Origin: Alistipes sp. UBA940
GTDB lineage: Bacteria; Bacteroidota; Bacteroidia; Bacteroidales; Rikenellaceae
Reading direction: 5' to 3'
DNA length: 27,939 nucleotides
NCBI GenBank assembly: GCA_002293425.1
Contig: DBDE01000046.1
Location: 1 to 27,939, forward strand
The notes under the pieces were generated by a model, which ran no database searches, was not told the DNA's origin, and worked only from the letters and a program-made list of their open reading frames with translations. The position numbers and the translations under genes were made by a program. Positions 7,789 through 15,448 of this stretch are shown piece after piece (position 1 is the first letter of the stretch; every line of letters begins with the position of its first letter).

Positions 7789-8250
7789 TCAAACAGCCCG
7801 AACGATAACATTGAGGTTCTCGAATCCCACCACCTCGACAGCCTGATGCTGGTCGACAAAACCACCCATCGTCTTGGCCTCATAGATCCGCCCGTCCACC
7901 TCGACGCTCCCCATCGGCGCAAGCCGCGAAAGCGCAACGCCCCGATCGCCCTTGTGAACCCGCACCGAAGGAGCCTCCCCGCTCTTACTCTCGATCTTCT
8001 CCCCCAGCGCAAACCTCTTCCACGTCTTGGCACGAAGCAAAAACCAGGTCGAGACAAGGGTCACAACGATAATCGAACCCACCACCCACAGCAACCCGCC
8101 AACCCCGAATTTGTCGTACGCCAACCACGCCGCGCCGCCATAACAGCCCAGCGCGCCGATAGCCGCGACGGTGATTCCAGGCACCAACACCAACTCCACC
8201 ACAAGCATCAACGCCCCCACCAAGATCAATAAAGCAATAATCCAAACCAT
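7789..8250 (-). CDS. NfeD-like membrane protein (short form)
   Basis: 153 residues. Two to three N-terminal helices (about 2-40 and 52-72) are followed by a soluble C-terminal OB-fold-like NfeD domain beginning near GEAPSVRVHKGDRGVALSRL and containing SVEVDGRIYEAKTMGGFV. The long-form ClpP-like protease domain is absent, as in NfeD1b partners of flotillins. It probably works with FloA just downstream in membrane microdomain organisation. The start at 8250 gives a clean N-terminal helix. It is flanked on both sides by repeat arrays. Confidence 0.88.
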   Translation of the reverse strand: MVWIIALLILVGALMLVVELVLVPGITVAAIGALGCYGGAAWLAYDKFGVGGLLWVVGSIIVVTLVSTWFLLRAKTWKRFALGEKIESKSGEAPSVRVHKGDRGVALSRLAPMGSVEVDGRIYEAKTMGGFVDQHQAVEVVGFENLNVIVRAV

Positions 8251-8257
8251 CTTGCGA

Positions 8258-8344
8258 ATGAAAAATTAAAAATGAAAAATGAAGAAAGATTTCTTCGCTA
8301 CAAATTTAATAAAAATTTCTTCAATCTTCATTCTTTATTCTTCA
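8258..8344. repeat. Inverted heptamer arrays flanking a short AT-rich core
   Basis: Four heptamers of type ATGAAAA (8258-8285), an AT-rich core with GAAGAAA/TTTCTTC dyad, then four reversed heptamers of type TTCTTCA (8317-8344). It lies between the exported-protein gene and nfeD. The reversed array supplies the last codons of the exported-protein gene (QMKNKE and stop). Confidence 0.75.
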
Positions 8345-8843
8345 TTTGGGGCAGGCGCATTAGCCGCGCCCTCAATGTGTCCACCTGCGCGGGGGTCGCA
8401 AAGGTCTTACCCAGCTCCTGGGCAAGAGCCACCTCGTACTCCATCAGCAGTCGCTTCTGCAACAAATAGTTGTCGACCGCCGGAACCTCCAACCCGTCGC
8501 GCAACTCGGCCTGAGCGGCCCTCACCGCATTGAGCTTCTGCTCATACAGCCGCAACATCTCGCCATTGCCGCTCTTGTCCATCAATAGATTGTAGAGATA
8601 GCTTTTGCTGTCGAACGCCGCCTCCCACGTCTGCGAAATCGCGCTGTCCAGCTCCTCCAACCGCTCCCGCAACTCCAAATATTCCTCCACCAGCGGCACC
8701 ACGGCTGTCTCCGCCTCGACGGCCTTCTTATACTCCGCCACCTGCTCCGGAGTGAGGTTTTTGGTCAAATAAGGACTTTGCGCTTCGCAAATGAAAAGAT
8801 GAAAGGATGAAAAGATGAAAATAAGTAAAAAACATTTTTTCAT
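8328..8843 (-). CDS. Small exported helical protein of unknown function
   Basis: 171 residues from ATG 8843. A signal peptide (KKCFLLIFIFSSFHLFICEAQ) is followed by a largely alpha-helical, charged mature domain rich in leucine and glutamate (PLVEEYLELRERLEELDSAI). No family is recognised; the composition suggests a periplasmic helical or coiled-coil protein. The hydrophobic core of the signal peptide is translated from a 4 x 8-nt array (8791-8822), and the C-terminal MKNKE is translated from a heptamer array, so both ends are repeat-derived. ATG at 8867 (MKTLKNEN...) or 8885 are alternative starts, but they only add residues encoded by the reversed array. It follows trkH; the 8867 start would overlap the trkH stop. 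Confidence 0.7.
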   Translation of the reverse strand: MKKCFLLIFIFSSFHLFICEAQSPYLTKNLTPEQVAEYKKAVEAETAVVPLVEEYLELRERLEELDSAISQTWEAAFDSKSYLYNLLMDKSGNGEMLRLYEQKLNAVRAAQAELRDGLEVPAVDNYLLQKRLLMEYEVALAQELGKTFATPAQVDTLRARLMRLPQMKNKE

Positions 8844-8870
8844 ATTTTCATTTTTTAATGTTTTCATTTT
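8791..8870. repeat. Inverted octamer arrays in the 5' end of an exported-protein gene
   Basis: Four units ATGAAAAG, ATGAAAGG, ATGAAAAG, ATGAAAAT (8791-8822), a short spacer, and reversed AT-rich units of type TTTTCAT (8832-8870). Read on the minus strand they encode the n-region (MKTLKNENMKK) and hydrophobic core (FIFSSFHLFI) of the signal peptide. Confidence 0.8.
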
Positions 8871-8872
8871 AT

Positions 8873-10318
8873 TTACCTCCACCATTTAAGTAAAAAGAGT
8901 TGAATCAACCCGAAAATCTCCAACCTGCCGAGCAACATCAGCAACGTAAAAAACCATTTCAAATGGCCCGGAAAGGGATCGAAGCAACACGCCCCGCCCG
9001 CCTCGCCGAAGCCCTGACCGACATTGCCCAAATAGAGCATCGACATCGACGCGGCCGTAGTCAAATCGTACCCCCACAGCGATATAACCAGCGTCCCAAA
9101 CCCGAGCAAAAGCAGATAGGTCACAATAAACAGCATCACGAAACTCAGCGTCGACGCCTCCTGCACCACGCCGCCCAGCTTGATGCGGATAATAGCGTTG
9201 GGATGCTGCTGCTGGCGTATCTGGTTGCGAATCACCTTTGCGGCAATGTAAACGCGGTCGGCCTTCATCCCGCCGGTGGTCGAGCCCGCACAAGCACACT
9301 GGATGCCCAATCCGAGCAACAACGCGATGGCAAACGGGCCCCAGACCGTGGCGTCGGCGGCAACAAAACCGGTGGTGGTGGAAAACGACACCGCCTCGAA
9401 CCCTGCAAACCGCAACGCCGACCAAAACGAGCCGTAAATATCCTGCGACCAGGTGCTCACCGCTATCACAACCGTCGCAACGACCAGACAAACAACCCAA
9501 TAACGCACCACCTCCGAGCGGAAAATATTGTTGCGCCGCCCCGTCAAAGTGGCAAATATCACCCCGAAATGGATACCCGAAATGAGCATAAAAAGCATCG
9601 TCACCCCCTCGATAGCCGAACTGTCCCAAAAGGCGATAGAGCTGTTCTTAGTGCTGAACCCTCCCGTCGAAATGGTGCTCATAGCATGGTTGAGCGCATC
9701 GAACCACCCCATACCACTCAGCCACAAAGCCACGAAACACGCCAACCCCAACCCAAGATAAACGCTCAGCAATATCCGAATGATCTTACCCGAAGTGTAC
9801 TTATAATCGTCCCTCGCGCTGCTCGACATCTCGACGCTGGCAACCATCAGCCGACTGCGGCCCAAAATGGGCATTATCAACATTGCAAACATCACCACCC
9901 CCGCCCCGCCGATCCAGTGGGTTATCGACCGCCAAAACAGCAACCCGTGCGGCATAGCCTCGACGTCCGGAATGATGGTCGCCCCGGTCGTGGTGAAGCC
10001 GCTGACACTCTCGAACCACGCATTCTCCAATCCGAACGGCGCACCCCACATCAAATAAGGCAACATCCCGACAACGCACGACGCCAACCACGCCCCCACC
10101 ACAATGCAATAGCCCTCCTTGTTGGAGACGTGTTTCTCCGACGCAAAACCGAAAGCCGGCACCCCGCCGATAACAGCCGTGACAAGTGCGGAAACAAGCA
10201 GTCCCCAAAACGACCGCGTCACCCCGCCGACAAGGCTCACCGCCGCCGACACCAGCATACCCGCGGCGCACAGCAAAAGCACCATCCCAATGTACTTGAA
10301 TATGACCCTGGGCCTCAC
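8873..10318 (-). CDS. trkH: TrkH-type potassium uptake channel subunit
   Basis: 481 residues with the fourfold M1-P-M2 layout of the TrkH/KtrB superfamily. The four pore-loop filters are visible: TTTGATI (~110), STISTGGFST (~215), STTTGFVA (~313) and GNVGQGF (~430). The conserved THWIGGAGVVMF segment follows the first pore. It should import K+ across the inner membrane together with a regulatory TrkA subunit, which is not in the window. A GTG start is used, and it overlaps the fmt stop as GTGA, so it is coupled to fmt. Confidence 0.95.
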   Translation of the reverse strand: MRPRVIFKYIGMVLLLCAAGMLVSAAVSLVGGVTRSFWGLLVSALVTAVIGGVPAFGFASEKHVSNKEGYCIVVGAWLASCVVGMLPYLMWGAPFGLENAWFESVSGFTTTGATIIPDVEAMPHGLLFWRSITHWIGGAGVVMFAMLIMPILGRSRLMVASVEMSSSARDDYKYTSGKIIRILLSVYLGLGLACFVALWLSGMGWFDALNHAMSTISTGGFSTKNSSIAFWDSSAIEGVTMLFMLISGIHFGVIFATLTGRRNNIFRSEVVRYWVVCLVVATVVIAVSTWSQDIYGSFWSALRFAGFEAVSFSTTTGFVAADATVWGPFAIALLLGLGIQCACAGSTTGGMKADRVYIAAKVIRNQIRQQQHPNAIIRIKLGGVVQEASTLSFVMLFIVTYLLLLGFGTLVISLWGYDLTTAASMSMLYLGNVGQGFGEAGGACCFDPFPGHLKWFFTLLMLLGRLEIFGLIQLFLLKWWR

Positions 10319-11283
10319 GGCAATTGAGAGTTGAGAGTTGAGAGTTGAGAATTATTTTTTAAGCCATTGATAAATTCCTTAGCCGTCATTATTTTTTTGC
10401 CGGCAGGCTGCAACTTTTTTACAGCAATAAAACCGTCGGCACACGAAAAATCAAGTATCGACTCCCCCCGCCCCCCCCGCGGGGGAGTCGAGGACTCCTG
10501 CGGAGTCCAATGAGCATCGAAAATCTTCAAAGTCGTTCCATTAAACTCCGTATATGCACCCGGATAGGGCGACAGTCCACGAATAAAATCGACGATCCTC
10601 TGCCCGTTCCATGTCCAATCCACCTGGCAATCGTCCTTAAATATCTTCGGCGCGGGACGCAAATCGGCCTCGTCAATATCGCTTTGAACTATCGGCACCG
10701 CATCCCCACCCGCAACATTCTCCACCGTCCGAAGCACCAACTCCGCCCCCACATCCATCAACCGATCGTGCAACGTGCCCGCATTATCCTCCGGCGAAAT
10801 CGCAACCTCCATCCGCCCCAAAATGTCGCCCTTATCTATCTCGGAGTTGAGCATAAATGTCGTCACTCCCGTCACCTTCTCACCATTGATAATCGCCCAA
10901 TTTATCGGCGCGGCACCGCGATATTGCGGCAAAAGCGAAGCGTGCAGATTGAAAGTCCCCAACCGCGGCAAGCTCCACACCACCTCGGGCAACATCCTAA
11001 AAGCTATCACGATGCCCAAATCGGGATTCAACTTTCTTAACTCCTCCAAAAACTCCTCGTCCCTAAGCCTCTCGGGCTGAAAAACCCTCAACCCCACCGA
11101 TTCGGCATAAACCTTCACCGCACTCTGTTGCATCCGCAGTCCCCTGCCCGCCGGCTTATCCGGCGCAGTCACCACGCCGACCACATTGTACCCCCCCCCG
11201 ACCAAAGCCCGCAACGAATGTGCCGCAAACTCCGGAGTGCCCAAAAACAAAATTCTTAATTCTTTCGAATCCATAATTTTCAT
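10315..11283 (-). CDS. fmt: Methionyl-tRNA formyltransferase
   Basis: 322 residues. The formyltransferase domain has LFLGTPEFAA at the start, FNLHASLLPQYRGAAPINWA with the catalytic His, and IDKGDIL with the catalytic Asp. The C-terminal tRNA-binding domain ends ELQPAGKK-like (KKLQPAGKKIMTAKEFI). It formylates initiator Met-tRNA. ATG 11283 overlaps the ribBA stop by ATGA; ATG 11274 is an alternative. Two oddities stand out. The C-domain loop (TPQESSTPPRGGRGES) is encoded by a complete paired-hairpin repeat (10458-10508). The last residues (NNSQLSTLNSQLP) are translated from a heptamer array and show a seven-residue period. Neither touches the catalytic core, so activity is probably kept. Confidence 0.95.
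   Translation of the reverse strand: MKIMDSKELRILFLGTPEFAAHSLRALVGGGYNVVGVVTAPDKPAGRGLRMQQSAVKVYAESVGLRVFQPERLRDEEFLEELRKLNPDLGIVIAFRMLPEVVWSLPRLGTFNLHASLLPQYRGAAPINWAIINGEKVTGVTTFMLNSEIDKGDILGRMEVAISPEDNAGTLHDRLMDVGAELVLRTVENVAGGDAVPIVQSDIDEADLRPAPKIFKDDCQVDWTWNGQRIVDFIRGLSPYPGAYTEFNGTTLKIFDAHWTPQESSTPPRGGRGESILDFSCADGFIAVKKLQPAGKKIMTAKEFINGLKNNSQLSTLNSQLP
10324..10351. repeat. Heptamer array at the fmt-trkH junction
   Basis: Four tandem units TTGAGAG, TTGAGAG, TTGAGAG, TTGAGAA. On the minus strand it is the last coding stretch of fmt (SQLSTLNSQL) and ends a few bases before the GTG start of trkH. A seven-base unit read in triplets returns to frame every three units, giving the visible seven-residue protein period. 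Confidence 0.85.
10458..10508. repeat. Paired hairpin C inside the fmt coding region
   Basis: Large hairpin TCGACTCCCCC/GGGGGAGTCGA (10458-10468 with 10481-10491, 12-nt C-rich loop) followed by small hairpin GGACTCC/tgc/GGAGTCC (10492-10508). It is read in frame through fmt as TPQESSTPPRGGRGES in the C-terminal domain. Same architecture and 3-nt loop as hairpin B. Confidence 0.85.
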
Positions 11284-12497
11284 TTGGAACAAAGTCCCAA
11301 ATCGTGCCCCATACGTGTCTGCTTGGTTTTCAGATACTTAATATTATGCTCGTTGGGCTCGATGACTATCGGCACATTCTCAGCCACGCTCAACCCATAG
11401 CCCTCCAGCCCGGCACGCTTCAGCGGATTGTTGGTCAACAGCCTCATCCGCCCCACACCCAGTTCCCGCAATATGCTCGCCCCGACGCCATAATCCCTCT
11501 CGTCCACCCCAAAGCCCAACGCCACGTTCGCCTCGGCAGTGTCCATCCCCCCGTCCTGCAACTTATAGGCCGCAACCTTGTTGAACAGCCCGATGCCCCT
11601 GCCCTCCTGGTTGAGGTAAACCACCACCCCGCGCCCCTCATTCTCGATCATCCGCATCGCCTCGTGGAGCTGGGGCCCGCAATCGCAACGGCACGAGCCC
11701 AAAATGTCGCCCGTCGCACACGACGAATGCACCCTGGTCAGCACTGCATCATCCCCACTCCACTCTCCCTTGGTGAGCGCAAAATGCTCCTGCCCGTTCG
11801 ATTTCTGGATAAACGGGGTCAGGTTGAAGGTGCCGAACCGGGTCGGCAGTTCCACCGTCTCGCCCTTCACCACAATGCTCTCGCTGCGGAGTCTGTAAGC
11901 GATAAGGTCGGCTATGGAAATGATTTTCAGTCCGAAATTTTTAGCGATCTCCACCAACTGCGGCATCCGCGCCATCGTTCCGTCGGCGTTCATAATCTCG
12001 ATCAGCGCACCTGCCGGCTGCAGCCCCGCCAACCGCGCCAGATCGACCGTCGCCTCGGTGTGCCCTGGTCGCCTCAAAACGCCCTTCGAACGGGCCCGCA
12101 ACGGGAATATGTGACCCGGCCTGCCCAAATCCGAAGGTCTGGTGTCGGGACTTGCCAGCGCGCGCAGGGTCTTGGCCCTGTCCGACGACGAGACCCCCGT
12201 CGTACACCCGTCGCCCAGCAGATCGACCGAAACGGTGAACGGCGTCCCCAGCAGCGAGGTGTTGTTGCTCTCCATCATACCCAGCTCCAACTCGCCGCAC
12301 CGCTCCTCGGTCAGCGGAGCACACAGCACGCCCCGCCCGTGGTGCAACATAAAATTGACCTGCTCGGGCGTGACCATCTCGGCCGCCATCACAAAGTCAC
12401 CCTCGTTCTCCCTGTCCTCGTCATCCACCACAATAATTATCTTTCCGGCGCGAATGTCCGCTATCGCCTCTTCGATCGTGTGAAGTGTTTTTTCCAT
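11280..12497 (-). CDS. ribBA: Bifunctional RibBA: DHBP synthase and GTP cyclohydrolase II
   Basis: 405 residues. N-terminal half: 3,4-dihydroxy-2-butanone-4-phosphate synthase with DDEDRENEGDF, the acidic metal loop, and RPGHTEATVDL with its catalytic His. C-terminal half: GTP cyclohydrolase II with RVHSSCATGDILGSCRCDCG, whose Cys 260, 271 and 273 are the zinc ligands, and QEGRGIGL. It makes both precursors that lead to lumazine. ATG 12497 (MEKTLHTIEEAIADIR) is the family-typical start and lies 37 nt inside the 3' end of the lptF-like gene. An upstream ATG at 12521 would add only eight atypical residues. It is coupled to fmt by ATGA. No FMN riboswitch is seen upstream. Confidence 0.97.
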   Translation of the reverse strand: MEKTLHTIEEAIADIRAGKIIIVVDDEDRENEGDFVMAAEMVTPEQVNFMLHHGRGVLCAPLTEERCGELELGMMESNNTSLLGTPFTVSVDLLGDGCTTGVSSSDRAKTLRALASPDTRPSDLGRPGHIFPLRARSKGVLRRPGHTEATVDLARLAGLQPAGALIEIMNADGTMARMPQLVEIAKNFGLKIISIADLIAYRLRSESIVVKGETVELPTRFGTFNLTPFIQKSNGQEHFALTKGEWSGDDAVLTRVHSSCATGDILGSCRCDCGPQLHEAMRMIENEGRGVVVYLNQEGRGIGLFNKVAAYKLQDGGMDTAEANVALGFGVDERDYGVGASILRELGVGRMRLLTNNPLKRAGLEGYGLSVAENVPIVIEPNEHNIKYLKTKQTRMGHDLGLCSK

Positions 12498-13933
12498 TTT
12501 TGATACTTTATGATATACCACTCGGTGTTCAACAAACCCGAGTCGTTAGTCGCTTTGTAGGTTAAATAGAGTGCAATGGGCAACAACACCAGCGTCGGTG
12601 TCCACACTCCCCAGAATGCCGACCACGTTCCCTCCTTGGCCAGCTTGTCGCACATTATCGAGATGACATAATAGAGCACAAAAAACGCAACGGAGATGAC
12701 GATCGGCATCCCCAATCCCCCCTTGCGGATAATCGCCCCGAGCGGAGCCCCGATCAAAAAGAAGACTATCACGGCAACGGGCAAACTCCACTTCTTGTGC
12801 CACTCTATCTGACTGCGATAGAGGTTGCTGAGCGCATCTTTGGTCATCGTCTCATCAAAGCTTATCACCCCCTGCGAGTTGTTGGCTATGCGCTGGGCAC
12901 CGTTGTAGAGTTGCACCTTGTCCTTGATCGACAGGTCCTTCATACTGTCGAGCAGCAACGCCGGCCGCCGCATCGACAGGTTGTACCGCGCCTCGTCGCC
13001 CACCGTCACCACCATCGTGTCGCGCGAAAACAGATAGTCGTGCAACAACGGCCTGTACGTCCGCGTGGTTGCGATATTCACCTGCCTGTCCAGCGAGTCG
13101 ATGTCGGTCTGCAACTCGACCACATTCTTGGTCGTCGCGCTGTTGCCGAACAGGTTTTCGTCCGTCCTGTTGAAATCATAACCCGGAGTGAGGTCGAGAC
13201 TGCGCTGATAAGTGTATCGGGTCTTATTCAACTCGCTTTTGTCGTACCAATATCTGTCGCGCGTCATATCGTACATCTCGCCACCGTAGAATATGGTCTC
13301 CAAAAAGCGTTTGTCGTCCGTCAGCCTGATATAACCCGAATCGGCCACCGTCACACTCATATTGCCGCCGCGACGCCCTTCGGGTGCGGTGTTATAGATG
13401 AGGATATTGCGAAGAAGCCCCGTCCCCGGCTCCTGCCGCCCCACCCTGATCGACATATTGTCTATCCCGTTGAAGAACTGCCCGTCCTTGAACTCTATCT
13501 GCTGCTTCTGCTCCCGCACGTCCCATATCGTTGCGGCAAACTTCTTATTGGTATAAGGGGTGATATTGTTGGTAACAAAAAAGCTGGCCATAGCAAACAT
13601 TATCGTCACCACGAACAGCCCCCCCATAATCCTGGGCAGCGAAATGCCCGCACTCTTCAACGCCAACAGCTCATAATTCTCACCCAAATTGCCCATCGTC
13701 ATAATGGCGGCAAACAACACCGCCAACGGGAACCCCAACGCTATCATATTGAGACTGGCATAGAGCAACAGCTCCACCACCACTCCCGCACTCAGCCCCT
13801 TGCCCACCATCTCGTCGATGTACTTCCACACGAAGTTCATCATCAGCACAAACCACACGATGAAGAAGCTCGCCGCCATCGGCCCGAGATACGACTTCAA
13901 AATGAGCTTGTCTATCGTCTTTGGAAAACGCAT
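12461..13933 (-). CDS. LptF/LptG (YjgP/YjgQ) family LPS-export permease
   Basis: 490 residues. The N-terminal helices (FPKTIDKLILKSYLGPMAASFFIVWFVLMM...) and the cytoplasmic coupling region GENYELLALKSAGISLPRIM are typical of LptF/LptG, followed by a long periplasmic beta-jellyroll and three C-terminal helices (EWHKKWSLPVAVIVFFLIGAPLGAIIRKGGLGMP). It should form part of the ABC complex that extracts LPS from the inner membrane. F versus G cannot be decided. ATG 13933 is preferred over 13942, because a perfect -7 box TATCTTTG ends six bases before it. It heads the run lptF-ribBA-fmt-trkH. Its periplasmic domain is long and asparagine/threonine-rich, as in other Bacteroidota. Confidence 0.93.
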   Translation of the reverse strand: MRFPKTIDKLILKSYLGPMAASFFIVWFVLMMNFVWKYIDEMVGKGLSAGVVVELLLYASLNMIALGFPLAVLFAAIMTMGNLGENYELLALKSAGISLPRIMGGLFVVTIMFAMASFFVTNNITPYTNKKFAATIWDVREQKQQIEFKDGQFFNGIDNMSIRVGRQEPGTGLLRNILIYNTAPEGRRGGNMSVTVADSGYIRLTDDKRFLETIFYGGEMYDMTRDRYWYDKSELNKTRYTYQRSLDLTPGYDFNRTDENLFGNSATTKNVVELQTDIDSLDRQVNIATTRTYRPLLHDYLFSRDTMVVTVGDEARYNLSMRRPALLLDSMKDLSIKDKVQLYNGAQRIANNSQGVISFDETMTKDALSNLYRSQIEWHKKWSLPVAVIVFFLIGAPLGAIIRKGGLGMPIVISVAFFVLYYVISIMCDKLAKEGTWSAFWGVWTPTLVLLPIALYLTYKATNDSGLLNTEWYIIKYQKWKKHFTRSKRR

Positions 13934-13939
13934 TTGGTG

Positions 13940-13947
13940 CAAAGATA
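13940..13947 (-). promoter_or_regulatory. -7 box of the lptF-like gene
   Basis: TATCTTTG read on the minus strand matches the Bacteroidota -7 consensus TAnnTTTG exactly. Six bases (CACCAA) separate it from the ATG at 13933, so transcription would begin at or just before the start codon. No convincing -33 box was found. Confidence 0.7.
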
Positions 13948-13957
13948 CAATTTTTTT

Positions 13958-14755
13958 TCAGCCTGCCCGACCCCGAAGAGGTTGAAAAGCTTTGACGACG
14001 ACCAATCCGAGCGTCAGAACCAAAATCGTCGCCCCACCCGTGGGAATATTCAACTGCCAGCTCACCACCAGCCCCGCAAGATTGGCACACACCGCAACCA
14101 CGGCCGACCACAAAGCTATCCGCCGAAAATCCCTCGTCACGCTCCCCGCTATCACCGCCGGAAACGTCACCAGCGAAATGAGCAGCACGATGCCCACCGC
14201 CCGAATAGAAAAAACCATCGTCAACGCCGCCAAAACCCCCATTCCATACGAAATGGCACGCACCCTCACCCCCTGCGAACGCGCAAACTCGCCATCGAAC
14301 GCCGCCCACATCACCCGCCGCAACCCAAACCCGAAAACAACCAAAACCACCCCCGTCAACACTCCCAGACAAACAATATCGGTGCGCGTGACGGTGAGGA
14401 TATTACCAAACAGCACCGCCGTCAAATTGGGCGCATAGCCCGGGGTCAACGCAATGAAAATCACGCCCAAAGCCATCCCCACGCTCCAAACGATGCCGAT
14501 GGCCGAATCCTCCCTTATGCGCCACTTTTGGCCGGCAAATTCTATTCCCACCGCAGCCAGCAATGCAAAAATAGCCGCCCCGAGAATGGGATTGAAGCCT
14601 AGCATATAGGCCAGCCCGATGCCTCCGAACGAGGCGTGGGTGACGCCGCCGCTGACGGCCACGTTGCGCCGCGCAACGATGTAGCTCCCCACCAGACCAC
14701 AAGTGATCCCGCTGAGCATCGCCGCAACAATAGCGTTTTGCAGAAATGTGTACAT
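13958..14755 (-). CDS. ZnuB-like metal ABC transporter permease (ABC-3 family)
   Basis: 265 residues from ATG 14755 (MYTFLQNAIVAAMLSGITCGLVGSYIVARRNVAVSGGVTHASFGGIGLAYMLG). The ABC-3 permease pattern is clear: multiple helices, the early SGGVTHASFGGIGLA coupling region, and the late ALTMVFSIRAVGIVLLISLVTFPAVIAG. It would form the channel of a zinc, manganese or iron importer. The ATPase and binding protein are not adjacent, so they must be encoded elsewhere. A GTG at 14779 in frame would add eight residues, but the -7 box TAATTTTG lies inside that extension and ends five bases before ATG 14755, so the shorter form is preferred. Confidence 0.9.
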   Translation of the reverse strand: MYTFLQNAIVAAMLSGITCGLVGSYIVARRNVAVSGGVTHASFGGIGLAYMLGFNPILGAAIFALLAAVGIEFAGQKWRIREDSAIGIVWSVGMALGVIFIALTPGYAPNLTAVLFGNILTVTRTDIVCLGVLTGVVLVVFGFGLRRVMWAAFDGEFARSQGVRVRAISYGMGVLAALTMVFSIRAVGIVLLISLVTFPAVIAGSVTRDFRRIALWSAVVAVCANLAGLVVSWQLNIPTGGATILVLTLGLVVVKAFQPLRGRAG

Positions 14756-14760
14756 TTCTG

Positions 14761-14768
14761 CAAAATTA
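14761..14768 (-). promoter_or_regulatory. -7 box of the ZnuB-like gene
   Basis: TAATTTTG on the minus strand, an exact TAnnTTTG match, five bases before ATG 14755. It decides the start codon against the upstream GTG. Confidence 0.7.
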
Positions 14769-14792
14769 CGAATTTTCACGAAAAAAATGACT

Positions 14793-14915
14793 ATTTCGCG
14801 TCAGAGCGGTGCAGATGTTGCGCTGTCCGAAGTTTTGAGGCGAGGGACAGTACAAAACGTACGGCCCGAGCCGAAAAACGAGAAAGTGCGGCAGATGGCC
14901 GCTATCACGCGAAAT
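14793..14915 (-). ncRNA. ~123-nt folded element, copy II, at the ribH stop
   Basis: Outer stem ATTTCGCGT/ACGCGAAAT (14793-14801 with 14907-14915), second stem AGCGG/CCGCT, inner stem GTTTT/AAAAC plus GGC/GCC, and an apical hairpin GTAC-(aaaac)-GTAC. The ribH TGA overlaps the element end, giving TGATTTCGCGTG. A T7 run (14781-14787, as A on the plus strand) follows on the minus strand five bases beyond the outer stem, so it could act as the ribH terminator. The same layout with different stem bases occurs at 18634-18759. Confidence 0.65.
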
Positions 14916-15445
14916 CAGTTTATGTTTCGGTTGACCTCCCGATTGATATTCTCCACCGACTGCTCCATCTCGTTCTGGACTTTGACCATATTGATGGCCG
15001 TCACGGCGGCTTCGTCGCCCTTATTGCCGTGCGCCCCTCCCGCCCTGGCAAGTGCCTGTTCCAGATTTTCGGTCGTCAGCACCCCGAAAGCGATAGGCAT
15101 ATTCCACGCCACCTGCAACTGCATAATGCCCTGCGTAGCCCCCTGGCAGATATAGTCGAAATGGCGCGTTTCGCCCTGAATTACGCAGCCCAGAACGATA
15201 ACGGCATCCACATCGGTGTATTGGGCGAAGAATTGCGCGCCCAGCGGCAGTTCGAAGGTGCCCGGAACATATTTGATGAGGATATTGTGTTCGGCGCATC
15301 CCGCCTTTTTCAGGGTCTGGACGGCGCCTTTCAGCAACGCTTCGGTCACCTCGCCATTCCATTCGCTGACGACAATGCCAAACCGCATATCGTCTGCCCT
15401 CGGCACCGACACGAACTCCGACAGGTTTCGCTTCTTCTCCCCCAT
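14915..15445 (-). CDS. ribH: 6,7-dimethyl-8-ribityllumazine synthase
   Basis: 176 residues with the lumazine synthase motifs: IVVSEWNGEVTEALLKGA for substrate aromatic stacking, VPGTFELPLGA, LGCVIQGETRHFDYIC with catalytic Arg94-His95, and GVLTTENLEQALARAGG near the C terminus. It condenses the two RibBA/RibD products to lumazine in an oligomeric shell. It starts three bases after the TPR gene stop, so the two form a unit. The C-terminal VNRNIN and the TGA stop abut the folded element copy II exactly. Riboflavin synthase itself is not in the window. Confidence 0.97.
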   Translation of the reverse strand: MGEKKRNLSEFVSVPRADDMRFGIVVSEWNGEVTEALLKGAVQTLKKAGCAEHNILIKYVPGTFELPLGAQFFAQYTDVDAVIVLGCVIQGETRHFDYICQGATQGIMQLQVAWNMPIAFGVLTTENLEQALARAGGAHGNKGDEAAVTAINMVKVQNEMEQSVENINREVNRNIN

Positions 15446-15448
15446 AGA

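Noticed and set aside
12500..12540. Shared TACCACTCGGT near the 3' ends of the lptF-like and C11 genes (both proteins contain NTEWY)
   Set aside because: Eleven bases explained by the same residues; NTEWY-like endings are normal for C11 enzymes. Probably coincidence.
12797..14602. Long plus-strand open frame of 601 codons, and similar ones at 44-1291, 2553-3554, 8900-10327, 11304-12503 and 14636-16252
   Set aside because: They lie antisense to well-recognised genes, are rich in Arg, His, Pro and Gln, and match no family. G+C-rich codon use leaves few stops in these frames.
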